Source: Lingula anatina
Taxonomy: Eukaryota > Brachiopoda > Lingulata > Lingulida > Lingulidae
Assembly: GCF_001039355.2 (NCBI RefSeq)
Contig: NW_019774737.1
Span: 40,683-104,682 of the forward strand
Direction: 5' to 3'
Length of the DNA: 64,000 nt
The stretch's first letter is position 1; each line of letters starts with the position of its first letter. Under the pieces are notes generated by a model. That model had not been told where the DNA came from and did not search any database. It was given only the letters and a program-made list of their open reading frames with translations. Position numbers and translations under genes: made by a program. Positions 37,101 through 49,100 of the stretch are shown here, piece after piece.

Positions 37101-40100
37101 GAATATCCCGCCGCGTAATTACTGGCAGCGCGAGCCACTTACTATAAGTTACTATAAGTAACTGGCTCGCGCTGCCAGTAATTACGCGGCGGGATATTCA
37201 GTGCACAGACCGTGATCATAAGATAGCGCGAATAGAAAATAGAATTTAGAAAATAGACATTGCATGTGAACGAAGCCTAAGACTCGGATTAATAGTTCTA
37301 TTTTGGCCAACCAGGAAAGGTATGTCACAAATTACGATATGTTTGAGAAAAAATGTAGGCAGTGAGTCTGTTCATGAACATGTAGATGAATAAATACAAA
37401 TGCACAAAACTGTAGCATGAGAACTTTGCAGTGCAAAAACAGTTTGTGAAACAAGATCTTATGCTCATAGCTTATTAACATTGACAGTCATGTTAGGCAT
37501 ATACTTGTACCTACTTATATTTGTTTAATGTTTTTAAAAATCAATATTCAGAAGTATCCAGAGTGACTTAAACAAGATGTGTTCAATAAAAGAGTGAACA
37601 CCTTGACTATGAAGCATACCACTGAAAAATTTAGAATTGAAATACATTTATGGAAATTTAATCCCTGCTTCTCTTGATTACATATAGTCCATAACTAATG
37701 AGCCAAAATGGATATTAAAAGTGCTTCTTCCCCATAACTTAACACTAGTTGGAAATTGTTGTTGGGAAAGAATTCCGGCTAATTTTGTAGAAAGCTTTTA
37801 GCTGCCATTTCCAGAATGAATATAAATGAAGACCATCACTTAACTATTATATGTTTTCTTATATCGGGTTGCTGTCTTAGAGCTTTCTTATATCGGGTTG
37901 CTATCTTAGAAATCAATTTGGGAAATACAAATGGAATTTATGGACAAGATATGATATATTGATAGTAAGACATTAGGCAATAGATCAATGAATTTTTGAG
38001 TACTGTTATGTTGGCAACATGTAGTACAATTTCATTTTTCAAAGCACCAAGCACTTTCAGATAAGGCCAGATAAGTTGGTAAACAGGGAAATAAAGACAA
38101 AAAACTTTTTGTAATGTATGATATTACGTATGTACTAGTAGCTACATTTTAGGGTTTTCTTTAGAATTTTATTTTAGGAGTAGGAAACGCCAAATCTAAC
38201 ACTGTGAGTGATTTAGAGCATAAAATACAGCAACCAAGATTTTCTTGGGGCCAGTTGTTTTTCTCCTTCTTGCCAAAGCAATTTCCATTTTTTTTCAATT
38301 GAAAAAAGTCTGATTACCTCAAAATTAAGAGTTGAAAAAAAGCTAACTAGGAGCATGGCCTGGTCACCTATCACAAGCCTGCTGATGCCGTGTAGCTTAC
38401 TTTCACATTTGAACTCCAGCCTGACAAGCCTCACAGAAAAATGATGAAGCGATGATGGTGATATTGTTGTACAAGACAATTTTCAGATTTTAAACCTTGC
38501 TAGCTTGATGACTCCCCACAGGGGGCATTACTCCCCAGTGATCAGCCTTATCTTTTTAAACCAGCATCTGGTAGATTAAAAAGAGATGAATCAGATAATT
38601 GCCACTGATCATTGGAATTTCAAATCTGTCCGAAGACCTCCCTTTGTGCTGGGAAATTCAGATTAGAAAGTCCCCTGACCATGTCGTTATGCTGGTAATG
38701 ATTCTCGTTTTTTAAAGCAGAAATGACCACCTGTGTTTGATAAAAAATTCTCTTTGAATTTGAAGAAGATATCTCTGTGTATTTTAAATGCATTAGCAGA
38801 GATAGCTGGAAGAAAGTAGTGTAACTGATTGAATGATTTTTAAACATATTTCAATCATATTTTTGTTTGTTTTGTTTTTTTTTTAACCAATTAGGGACAA
38901 GAGTGGAATAGGGTTTTCATTTTATGATCATTATTTAGATAAAGCTTCAAATTAATGAATGAAGATCAGTATAGAAATTGCAATTAATGGCAGCTGCAGA
39001 AAGCGTAATATATTTTGATAAATGAATCATCATTGCTACATTTGTCATGACATTAGTACACATGTGTATTTATTGATTGTCCTCAGTTTTCGTAATACTG
39101 AATCACAAACATTCGATGTTTTAGCCATTTCTTGTGGTGCCCAAAACCTGTTCATACGTAGGACTAAGTTTGACTTGAAATGGACTTAACTACACTGTTT
39201 GATGTGTTTTAAAAACCAGATTCATTAACATGGAATTTCAAGTCCAAGGCACAATGGAGATTTACATGTAATATGTGTCTGATGACTTCACAATCTGGTT
39301 TAGTCAATTTCAAGTCATAGATATTCTTGTTTTGCAAGTCTCTTGATGCCATTTGAACCATATGACAAACATGTTCTTGATATAGTTATTACATATTTGA
39401 CTGACGGGTTATCATACAACATCACTGTATTTCTACAGGCATTCGATGCTGCAGCCAGCCTGGGCATACCAAAAGTCATGGAGCCATCTGACATGCAGTT
39501 ACTAGCAGTTCCAGACAAACTCTCCGTTATGACCTACTTATATCAGTTAAGGGCCTTCTTCACTGGACAGTCACTGGAGGTCCACCAGATTGGGACCAGT
39601 GCTAACGAGAGTACTTACACTGTAGGGGAATTTGATACTGATAGTAGTGCTAGGATATCAAAAGAAATGTACGGTAAGGAAACAGAGAGTAAAGAAAAGA
39701 AACCATTCAGAAAGGGAAAATCCCCCACAAAAGACAAGAGGCAAAGTGTAAAAGATGACACAACAGTCAAAAACAGCACTGCCAGAAAGGCACAGACTTT
39801 ACCAAAGAGACTTCCCACTGATGAACGTTTCATGTATGACAGTAGGAGCTCTGAAGAGAGAAGTACGACTAGTGAGGACAGATCAAAGAGCAGTAAGAGC
39901 CCTAGTCCTGCTGTAGAACTGCCTGCTCCGGTGACACAAGTGCAATTAAGTACAGATAATGTGGAAAAGCCAAAGTTAATGACAAGGAAACAATACTACA
40001 ATCCATTTGACTCTAGTGATGATGAGGAGGAGGAGACAAAGCCCTCCGTATCATCTGATGTTGTTGATAATGGTGCTAAAAAAGAAGAAATTTCTGCTAC

Positions 40101-43100
40101 CCCTGCCGCTCCTGTTGCTGTTGTAGAAAAGGAAGCATCAGCAGTTCAAGAGAGTACACCAAAGAGTGAAACCCAAGCTGCAAAGCAGCACAGATACAGG
40201 TAATTCTGCTTTTAATAAGAATTATATCTTAAATAATATCTTAATCAACTTTGACTTTTATACTGAAATAGACTGCTTGAACATCAACTGTATTATCAGT
40301 ATATGTATACCATTTCCAGTACTGAACAGTGATGGCAATGCTGGGTAGAGGTTGTTAACTGCCAGTAAACTTAACCTTTGCACATGTAATAAGCTATGCT
40401 GTATTTTTCTGAGATTATGAAATATGTTACTTGTGTAGTGCTTGTGTGCTATTGTTCATTTTATGAAACGCCATTAACTAACATTTGCCCTGCCCAGTGG
40501 CGGGCTTATTATAAAGAGTCATAAATATTTAATTGGTCTCCATGTTTTTCAATATTAGAAAGAAAAGGGATGCTCCAAAGCCTCCTGTCCAAAAAGAATC
40601 CAGTGCCAAGGAGTCCATGGAAAACAAAGAAAGGACCAAGGAACAGTCTAGCACAAAGGTATGCTTTGAAAGTCAATGTAGGATGCAGCTTAAACTGACA
40701 GCTGTGATAATGGTAGTGGCATTTATGAATAGAACTTATGTCTCCAATTTGTAGTTTATAGAATGAATTACACATTTATTTAAATAAAACTTTCATTGGT
40801 CTCGGTTATTAACATTTTAGAATTTTTTCATCAGTTTCTTTAAGAAAAATGCTGTAAACATTACATTATTTTAATATTTTCATTAACATTCCACACCAGA
40901 TAATGGTAGTGGCATTTATGAATAGAACTTATGTCTCCAATTTGTAGTTTATAGATTGAATTACACATTTATTTAAATAAAACTTTCATTGGTCTCGAGT
41001 ATTAAAATTTTTGTGAGAATTTTTTCATCAGTTTCTTTAAGAAAAATGCTGTAAACATTACATTATTTTAATATTTTTATTAACATTCCACACCAGACTT
41101 GAATAGACTGCCATATTATTTAAATACTTGAGCAAATCACATAGCATTTTGGTCTTATGTTCAGACTAAGAGCCGCCACTTGCCCAGTGTTCCAGCCAGT
41201 AAATCAGAGCCTGCCTTGAAGACGGTTGCTGCCAGAAGCCCTGTCCAGTCCCCCACAACACCACAAGAAGCTGGACCATACCAGGTAAATTCAAGAGAAA
41301 AGATTGTCAAATCTTTGTACAAATCAACAGTGTACTGATGCTGTATATCGTACTCGGTGTATGTACTAGTAGTTTGACATGCTTTCATAAACACATAAAA
41401 TTTCATGGGGAGGGGTTAGAAATGGCTACTGCTGAACTCCTGCAGTCAGCTTATTTGAAGATCATCTACTAGATATAAGAAGATATAAGTATCCATTTTT
41501 AGAGACAGAAATCCCGCCATGATGAGCTGAAGGACCGTGCCAGACAACTCCTAGAGCAGGCCAGAATGGACGCCGCCTCTCACAACCATCCAGAAAATAG
41601 AACCATTGTCAGGGGGCAGGAGGTGACCACCAGTATGAAGGTAATACAACTATAGCTTCATGTTAGTTAGGCATTTTATCCACCTGTTACATTATTTACT
41701 TTTAAATAAATAATATATATTTCAGCATCAGTCTTTGACATTTGGCTTTGATTGATTAAGGACTGCGCTGATACAAGATGTCAGGCTTTAGAAGCATGTA
41801 AAAAATAATTTAAATCTCAATGACTTAGCAAATAATCCTGGATGGTATTCTAACTTAAATTTTGGATTGGCAGAACCTCTGGATTGGCAGTAGTTAGTGC
41901 ATGTAATACACCCTGCAAACTGCTGTTTTAGGTAAATGATGAAGTTCGACAACAGCAACTCCGAGAACGTGCCCGCCAGTTGATCTCGGAGGCAAGAGCC
42001 AGCTCTGGGAAACCAGAGGTTAAAAACATCACAGAGATTATATCAGACAACAGCAAGAGGGCAGGTAAGAGTAACAACTATATAAGATATTACTTTTCCT
42101 TTTACATTTAAATTTAATATTTATTTGTTATTATCATCATTATTTATTGTGCTTAATATGATTTGAGTTAAAGTTGTGGAAAAAGGTGCTTTGATCATTT
42201 GCTTTCTTTTAAATGTTAAAGTTGTGTTTTCTGTTTATTGTTATGTATTCTTTCCCTCTGCTACCTAAAGTCCCTTTACTTATTTACATCTTTTCCTATA
42301 AAAATAGATCTAATTTGATAATAATGATAACGATAATAACAATTAATTGTAGTATGCAAAATGAGCATTTCAATGAACTTTTAAAAAGCAGTTACTTGTA
42401 GATATTTTCCTTTTATATAGTATGCGATTATTTAAAAAAATCACTGAACAACAATTACTAGCATATATTGTATTAGCAAGAATGACAGATTGACATTTCC
42501 ATGTATGTGGACCTGATAGTATCATTACAGTCATCTCTCAAAGTTGATTTTTCTTTCATTATTAAATCATCCTGTCATGTCCAATTTCTCTCTCCTTCCA
42601 TCTTGGTTGGCTGATCATTGTTTATTGTGGTGCTGGCTCTGGTGAACAGAACGCTTGGGTGTTAAGTTCTACCAGTTTAAGAGAAATTCCTTGGGCAGAA
42701 GGGGTAATTTCAATGTGTACTGACTATGCAGCCTTTTGATAATAATTAACGTAGGACTAGTGTGTGAATGTAGGCATAATTAATAGGACAAGCATGAGAA
42801 CCTGTTACTAGTAGTTGGTGGGGTATTAAAAGCATGTGCTTTATAAAGAAAGAATGGATATAGTTTTACATTTTTTACAATCAGGTGACAAATATTGATT
42901 TTTTTGTGAGATAGTTATTGCACTGCAGTAGTTAGAATATTAGACTTTTTAATAGAAAAAAACTACAATGAATGATTTTTAGATGTGAAGAAAAATTTGC
43001 TTAGAGCATTAATACCCTTACCCTTTTTAAAACCTGCATCTGAAATTTAAACAGTTCATCAAGCATGAAGAATTATAACCAGTTTTAGCTAGGTCCAGTA

Positions 43101-46100
43101 ATATATTTTAAGTATTAATGAAATTAAAAACCTTCTAGCATAGAATTTTCACGTAGTTATTGAATTAGAAAGCCAAACCCAAAATCTCTAAGAATATTGT
43201 GCATTTGTATAAAACTAATTCCAAATGCTTTTTCCAGAAAATGAGCTGTCAGCTTGGCCTTTAATATTGGCTTTTTTATTGGCACAGTCGTGCTTTGACT
43301 AATATTTACAAAATGTAATAAGATGTATCTGTTCTTAGAACAGGGAGTGTTTGTGTTATTATATAATGGTGTTTCAGTTTTCATTTTGAGGCAAGCTTGC
43401 ATGTTACAGAAGTATTCATTAACTTACAATGCAGATGGGTGGTTGTCTAGCTTGCTTCTTCCAAACATGGAATGTGTGATGATTTTAATACCATAATATA
43501 TCAGATTGGATTAAAATTTTGTAACATGAAAGTTTTGCATAAAGCATATATTATTAACTACTGTTACTATTAATGTTATTATGTTTAGGGTACTTTTTGT
43601 TTATGAAAGTATCATGTAGGTAAAGTCTTTATAGTTGCTCTAAGTGCATTTTGTATTTATATTGTTCAAGTATACTTGCGCTATTTTCATGTAGATAATA
43701 TTGGCTCTTTAATGAAAATTCTCACTCGTTACGTAGATGTAGAAACATCTGAGAAGGATAACAACCCCCCTGCAGCAGATGCAAGTACAGCCACTGATGG
43801 CCGCCTGAAGAAACTGATGCTGTCTCGTCCACAATTAGCAACAACCCTAGCAACAACTGCAGCCAAGTTGGAGGCCTCTCAAAATGTAAGTAACAGTTCA
43901 ATTAGTACACAAACACATAGATAAAAAAACAGATGGAGTTTTTTCAATATTCATATTTTTAAGTGGTTATGCATTGGTTATGTATTTTAAGAAGTGTTCA
44001 TGTTTATGGAATAAGGAGAACATTTTTGAATTGGCACTTTGGTAGATTGGCTTGTGACTTGCTAGAAATTTTTATATCTATGGTGCAAGAATTATACTTT
44101 GATAATGAGGGATGACTATCAGAATTTGATTTTGTGGACACCATTTTCTTAGATTTTGTTTTAAACAGTATTCACATGTTAGATATTAACTACTTTTAAA
44201 ATCTTTGATGTGATAAATGTGCTTAAAGAGATTAAAAATTTTTAGAAATATTTTTAATACTAAAAATATTTCAGTGAACTGTACATTTGGATACCAATTA
44301 CTTTTCAATTGCTGTGTATTTTAGAATACTAAAGAGGAAATAAGGCGACCATCAGGTGAAAGAACTTCCCCTGTAAAACCAGCCACACCGTCTAAAGGTA
44401 AAAACTTATCTTTCATATATGTTGCCACTGTTTTTTGTTGCATTTATTTTTGTGAACTGAATATACTTCATACAGTAATGTGAATGCTTGGATAAAATCA
44501 AGATCATGATTATGGTAAGATAATGGTGTTTAAATAGAGAGTGTTTCAGCAAGACAAGCTCTAAGTTAGGTTTATGTTTTTATTTTCTTTTATTTTTCGC
44601 AGATGAATTGAACAGTGGTGGAGAGTCCGAGTCTGAGGGGGAATCTGGAGAATCGGACAACATTGAAGTATGAGGAAGAGTGTAGATTTATAATTGCACT
44701 CTGAATATCCATAATAATAAGATAATCTGATGATTATTCCACTTCTGAAAATGTTTTATAAAAGAATGCTTTAAAGGATAAAACTTAATGTTTGTAATTT
44801 ATTGTTCCCTTCATATAACTTTTTGAAAACTTTACATGAAACTTGTTTTCAGAGGTTTTTGATCATTTACTGAATTCAGGCCATTGTCCAAATAATGTGA
44901 TTTTGTTCTCATTAAAAACTGTAAATACACATGTTGTTTACAGGACTTACTTGATACCAATGAATATGTGAACAATGAGATGGCTGCCTTGGAGCGGGAG
45001 CAGAAACAGATAGATCGCAGAGCGGCGGAGGTGGAGAAAGCCCTGCGTAAAGTCATGGATGATGGTAAGTGCGAGGGACAGAAGACTAACACCCAACAGT
45101 TTAACATTAGACAGTATGTACATGATGTTGGCTTCTCTACATGCACAGTAAGAGAGAGAGATGTTTATGTGTTCTGTTTTTTCTTGCCTTTTTCCTTTCG
45201 CTGCGGGTGATGAAAGTGTAGAGTTCAAGGAACAGTCAATGTTCACCTGAATCGCATAAAAGATTTTTTAAATATCATTTTAAAAATTGTGATATATTTT
45301 GATAAAACATGTAATTAAAGAGCAATATTTAAATTTGCTTTGGGGAAAAAATGAAAAAAATAAACTAACAAAACTGAACACAGTGAGCATCTCCTTCAGT
45401 GATAAACTTGGTTCCTGTGCATGCTAGACTAAAGGCGCATTTACACTGAAGATAAGTCGACCCTTTTCTATACAACACTGCTCTGTGGGTTGTCTGACTA
45501 AGCTTAGCTCACCATCAGTAAAGCAGCATGTGTTATATCTCTATTCTCCCACCCTACTGCCTTTACAGGTCATACCACGTGACTAATATTTGAAAGTAAA
45601 GAGATGTCATTTGCTGCCTATAATAAGTTAAGCTTAGTTTGTTTTCAAAAAGGCTGGTACATAGAAGAGTAGACCTATCCCCATGTCAGTGCGCCTTTGG
45701 ATTAAAGTTCGATTTTGTAGTGGATGGTGGAGAAGGTAGGAGTTTTTTAGTAGTAATCCTGCATGATCAGTTAAATGGGTGTAGAAGTTGTTTATTCATA
45801 ACACAAATACAAAAGCAGTGGCAGAACCCACTGTAGTAATATCTACTAACAATACCTGTGTACTCGACAGGTAAGTGATGTCTTTGGTGAAAGGCTGGGA
45901 TGGGCCAAAGGGTCACTGAGGCGAGTGTCTGGTCCTGAACCATGTAGAGTTAGTGGAGTACTTGCACTTTGCATGAGCTCAATATTATTGTGCATGATGT
46001 TAAATTATCAGTATTCTGTCACAAGGAAAAGCAACAGGGAGATACTTACATCGAATAAAATGACACATCACATCTTTATTAACATTTCCATTTTAATCAT

Positions 46101-49100
46101 AACTACACATTGCAGGCTTTTTTANTTAATAAGATATGTAAAAGTGTTTGTTTGGCATTTCCTGCATCTTTACAACATTATTAGTTGATTATGTAAAAAT
46201 GATGGTAAACTTGTTATCGTGTATTGTGTAATAAAGTTTCAAATATGGAAATAAACTCATATCATTGCAGTTTGTCAAATTCAATCATTAAAATTTTGCA
46301 TCAGAATTGACAGTAGCCTATTTCGTGCATAGTTATTTCCTGTTTTTTGTCTGTACATTTGACAGCTTTGCTGCCTTGTTACTAAATCAAATGAAAATTA
46401 TCTCCTGGCAGATTAGCAGTTTTATATTTACAAATATTCAAATGAAACTCTAAAAATACTCTGGAGTTAAGAGTGCTGTGCATGTGACACTTTCCTGTAG
46501 TAAAAAAATAAGGACCAGTCCTTCAGATATTTAGCAGTACTAACTTGGAGTGAGTATATCTTAAATTATTTCAATTATGTTATCTGTGTGTCCATCATTA
46601 TTGTTCTTCATGTTGTACATTCTCCTTGCGTGATTTGTAAATTTGTCTTCTTGCTTTAAAATTAATTTATCTCTAAAGCTGATTTTTTCCTTGCTTCTGT
46701 TGCAGCTGTTTCTGTCATTTAGTTTCCAATCATAATTCATGTTTTGTACAGATTTGAGCTTGATTACTTCATAATATGAGGGCATGTTGATCTTCGTGTC
46801 CAATATCAATGTTATGATTCTTTGCAGTGGCATAATTTATCACATCTTATTTCTCAAGACATTTTGGTATATATGGAAAATTTCTATTTATAATATGATT
46901 GGCATATACAGAAATTGAAGCATTTTAAACTGCAGAAAGCATATAAAAAAGAATTTTAGATATTTTGGCACATTTAGTGTTCCTTTTTTATCAAAAGAAC
47001 TAAGTCAATTTTAATGTTTTTTTAATCGATTTAATGTTTCTTAAGCAAGGGAAATTTCACATGGAAATTATTCTCCTAAAAAGCCCCGTTAGAAAAAAAA
47101 AAACAAAAAACAAAACATATGCCAAATTGTCTTAACATGCAATACACATATTTGGCTGATCAACCATTAGTTGTGTTTGTGTTGTGCTTTGCTGAGTACA
47201 GACCTAGATGTGCTTGAACCCATCCTAGACCCAGATGAGCGCCACCGTAGTTTGAGGAATCCAGACTGCATTGAGAATGGTAGGTGGTACAGGGATTTCA
47301 TGGAACATGGTCACACAGCATTTCATTTGGTAGTCAAGTTTAATGGAAATTGCAAGCTTAGAGAAGTCTGACTGCTGATGGTGTTTCCCCATATTTGTGA
47401 TCAGTTCTTTTGATCATTGTTTAACGATAACTTGATAGAACTTGGGTTGGTGGCTGGTAGAATATGAAGAATTTTCAATGCTGATCATTGATAAATAGCA
47501 AGATGTATTAAGTTTATGGTAAATATATTATAGATGAATGGAGAAGTACATTGATTGGGGTCAATAAGTCCACTCCAGCCTCCATGTAACATTCTATCAT
47601 CAACAATTGGGTTTTTATTTATAAAAAAGATTGACCAAATATTCTATTGGACTAGCTGCCAATCAGCTTACTCCATCAACAAATACATATTGAACAGAAA
47701 TTCTTTAATTAAGATACTATTACATGAGAATTAAAATGCATAGAATACCACGTCTTATTGTGCTTCCAGGTGCTAGCAAAGCTGAAGAAGAACGTCTGCT
47801 GCAGGAATGGTTTCTTCTCGTCAACAAAAAGAATGCTTTGATTCGTAGACAAATGCAGCTGAATATTCTGTAAGTGATGATTGACCCTTCAAATTAACCT
47901 TGGTCTATGGTGATATTTATTTTATACTCATATAATTTCAAATTAATATATTATTTATTTTCCACACTAAGAGTTTTTGCCAAAATATGGCACATTCCTT
48001 GAAAACCCTAAAGAATAGAATGAAACAAATGTTTAAAACCATGATTTTTAGTGTGTAGTTATTATTATTGAAACATAATATTAATTCAAGATAATAGGTA
48101 AAAAATAATAAAGATAATGAAAAATACTTTAATGACATCAAAGTAGCAAGAAATGAAACAAAAAGTGTGCTGTCCCACAAATACAGCAGTTGAAGAAAAT
48201 GGCCTTTTTTGACACTGAGAAACGCAATCACTTTCTCAACCAGTGTGCTGCCACATCCATGGTGGACACCTAACACAATTAGTAGGCTTTGGTTCTAAAT
48301 GTAGTCATTCAGCAGACCTCTCCAGCATTGTATAGATGTGGTATTTTTGTCCTTCATTTTATACATTCTGATTTTGTTTATTTTATTGTTTAATTTAATT
48401 TAATTTTGTTTTATTATTTGGTTTAATTTTTTTGCAACATTTTGTCAGTATTTTGGTACTTCGTTAATATTCTTTGTTGCTAGCCAATTGTTTTCAAACA
48501 TTTGGTATTTTTGTCCTTATTTTTATCCTTTCTTATTTTATTTATTTTATTGTTTCATTTTTTTAATATTTAGTTTAATATTTAGTTTAATCTTTTTGCA
48601 ACATTTTGTCAGTATTATGGTACTTCATTAATATTCTTTGTCGCTAGCCAATTGTTTTCAAACTTTGTAACGTGGTTTTTGGAAAGGTCAAGTAAGCAAT
48701 TTTGAAAGAAAAAAAAAAAAAAGAAAGTGTATTAATGTATTTTCAGAAAGAAGAAAAAATAGCCAATAACAAATAAGATAATGATTTACAATGCATGCTT
48801 TTTAATGGTAATATTTGATCAGTAAATGGAAAAATAATGCATTAGGAGGATGTTTTTCGGAGAAATAAGGGGGCATTTCTTTGTCAAAGACCAGACAAAG
48901 GGTATAAATGTTTTAGGTGCTGGATGTAAAAAAAAAAAATGCCAGGTGGACAATTTTAGTAATAAAATTTTAGGATGTGAGCTCAACCTTTACTAAACAC
49001 ACCCATCCTAATGATTTATTGGAAAAAAATGTCTTAAAATGTAACTGAACACTTGATATTCTGTCTAGGTTTGTGATTATTTTTAATCATCAATTTTTAT

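Larger units (their letters stand above)
36779..39438 (+). other. EHBP1 intron (2.7 kb) with fold-back element
   Basis: Contains the long fold-back element at 37021-37277 and a 29-bp tandem duplication at 37855-37911. The block at 38210-38780 has a more complex base pattern than the AT-rich rest. An open frame begins at 39343 but the true exon starts after the CAG at 39438, as fixed by phase. Confidence 0.6.
35587..39570 (+). other. EHBP1: EHBP1 calponin-homology (CH) domain, three exons
   Basis: Residues 408-511. [47 protein letters not shown] and [16 protein letters not shown] are typical of the single C-terminal-type CH domains of EHBP1 and MICAL-like proteins, which bind actin weakly or act as scaffolds. 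Exons 35587-35765 and 36730-36778 and the start of 39439-40199 encode it. The acceptor of the first exon is duplicated upstream at 35084. Confidence 0.93.
45065..47201 (+). other. EHBP1 intron (2.1 kb) with a MITE, dispersed repeat and assembly gap
   Basis: Holds the inverted-terminus element 45431-45698, an N at 46125 and the second copy of the dispersed repeat (46126-46387). The rest is AT-rich with no exon-like segment. Confidence 0.6.

Noticed and set aside
37141-37160. CRISPR-like direct repeat (ACTATAAGTTACTATAAGTA)
   Set aside because: Just two short units in the loop of the fold-back element in an animal genome; no array.
39343-39438. Upstream extension of the large EHBP1 exon to an ATG at 39343
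   Set aside because: The acceptor TTCTACAG at 39438 and phase 0 from exon 36730-36778 fix the start, and the joined protein matches the CH domain without a gap.
42650-42703. Confident EHBP1 exon
   Set aside because: Phase fits but both splice sites are weak and the peptide has no counterpart I know; kept only as a low-confidence candidate.
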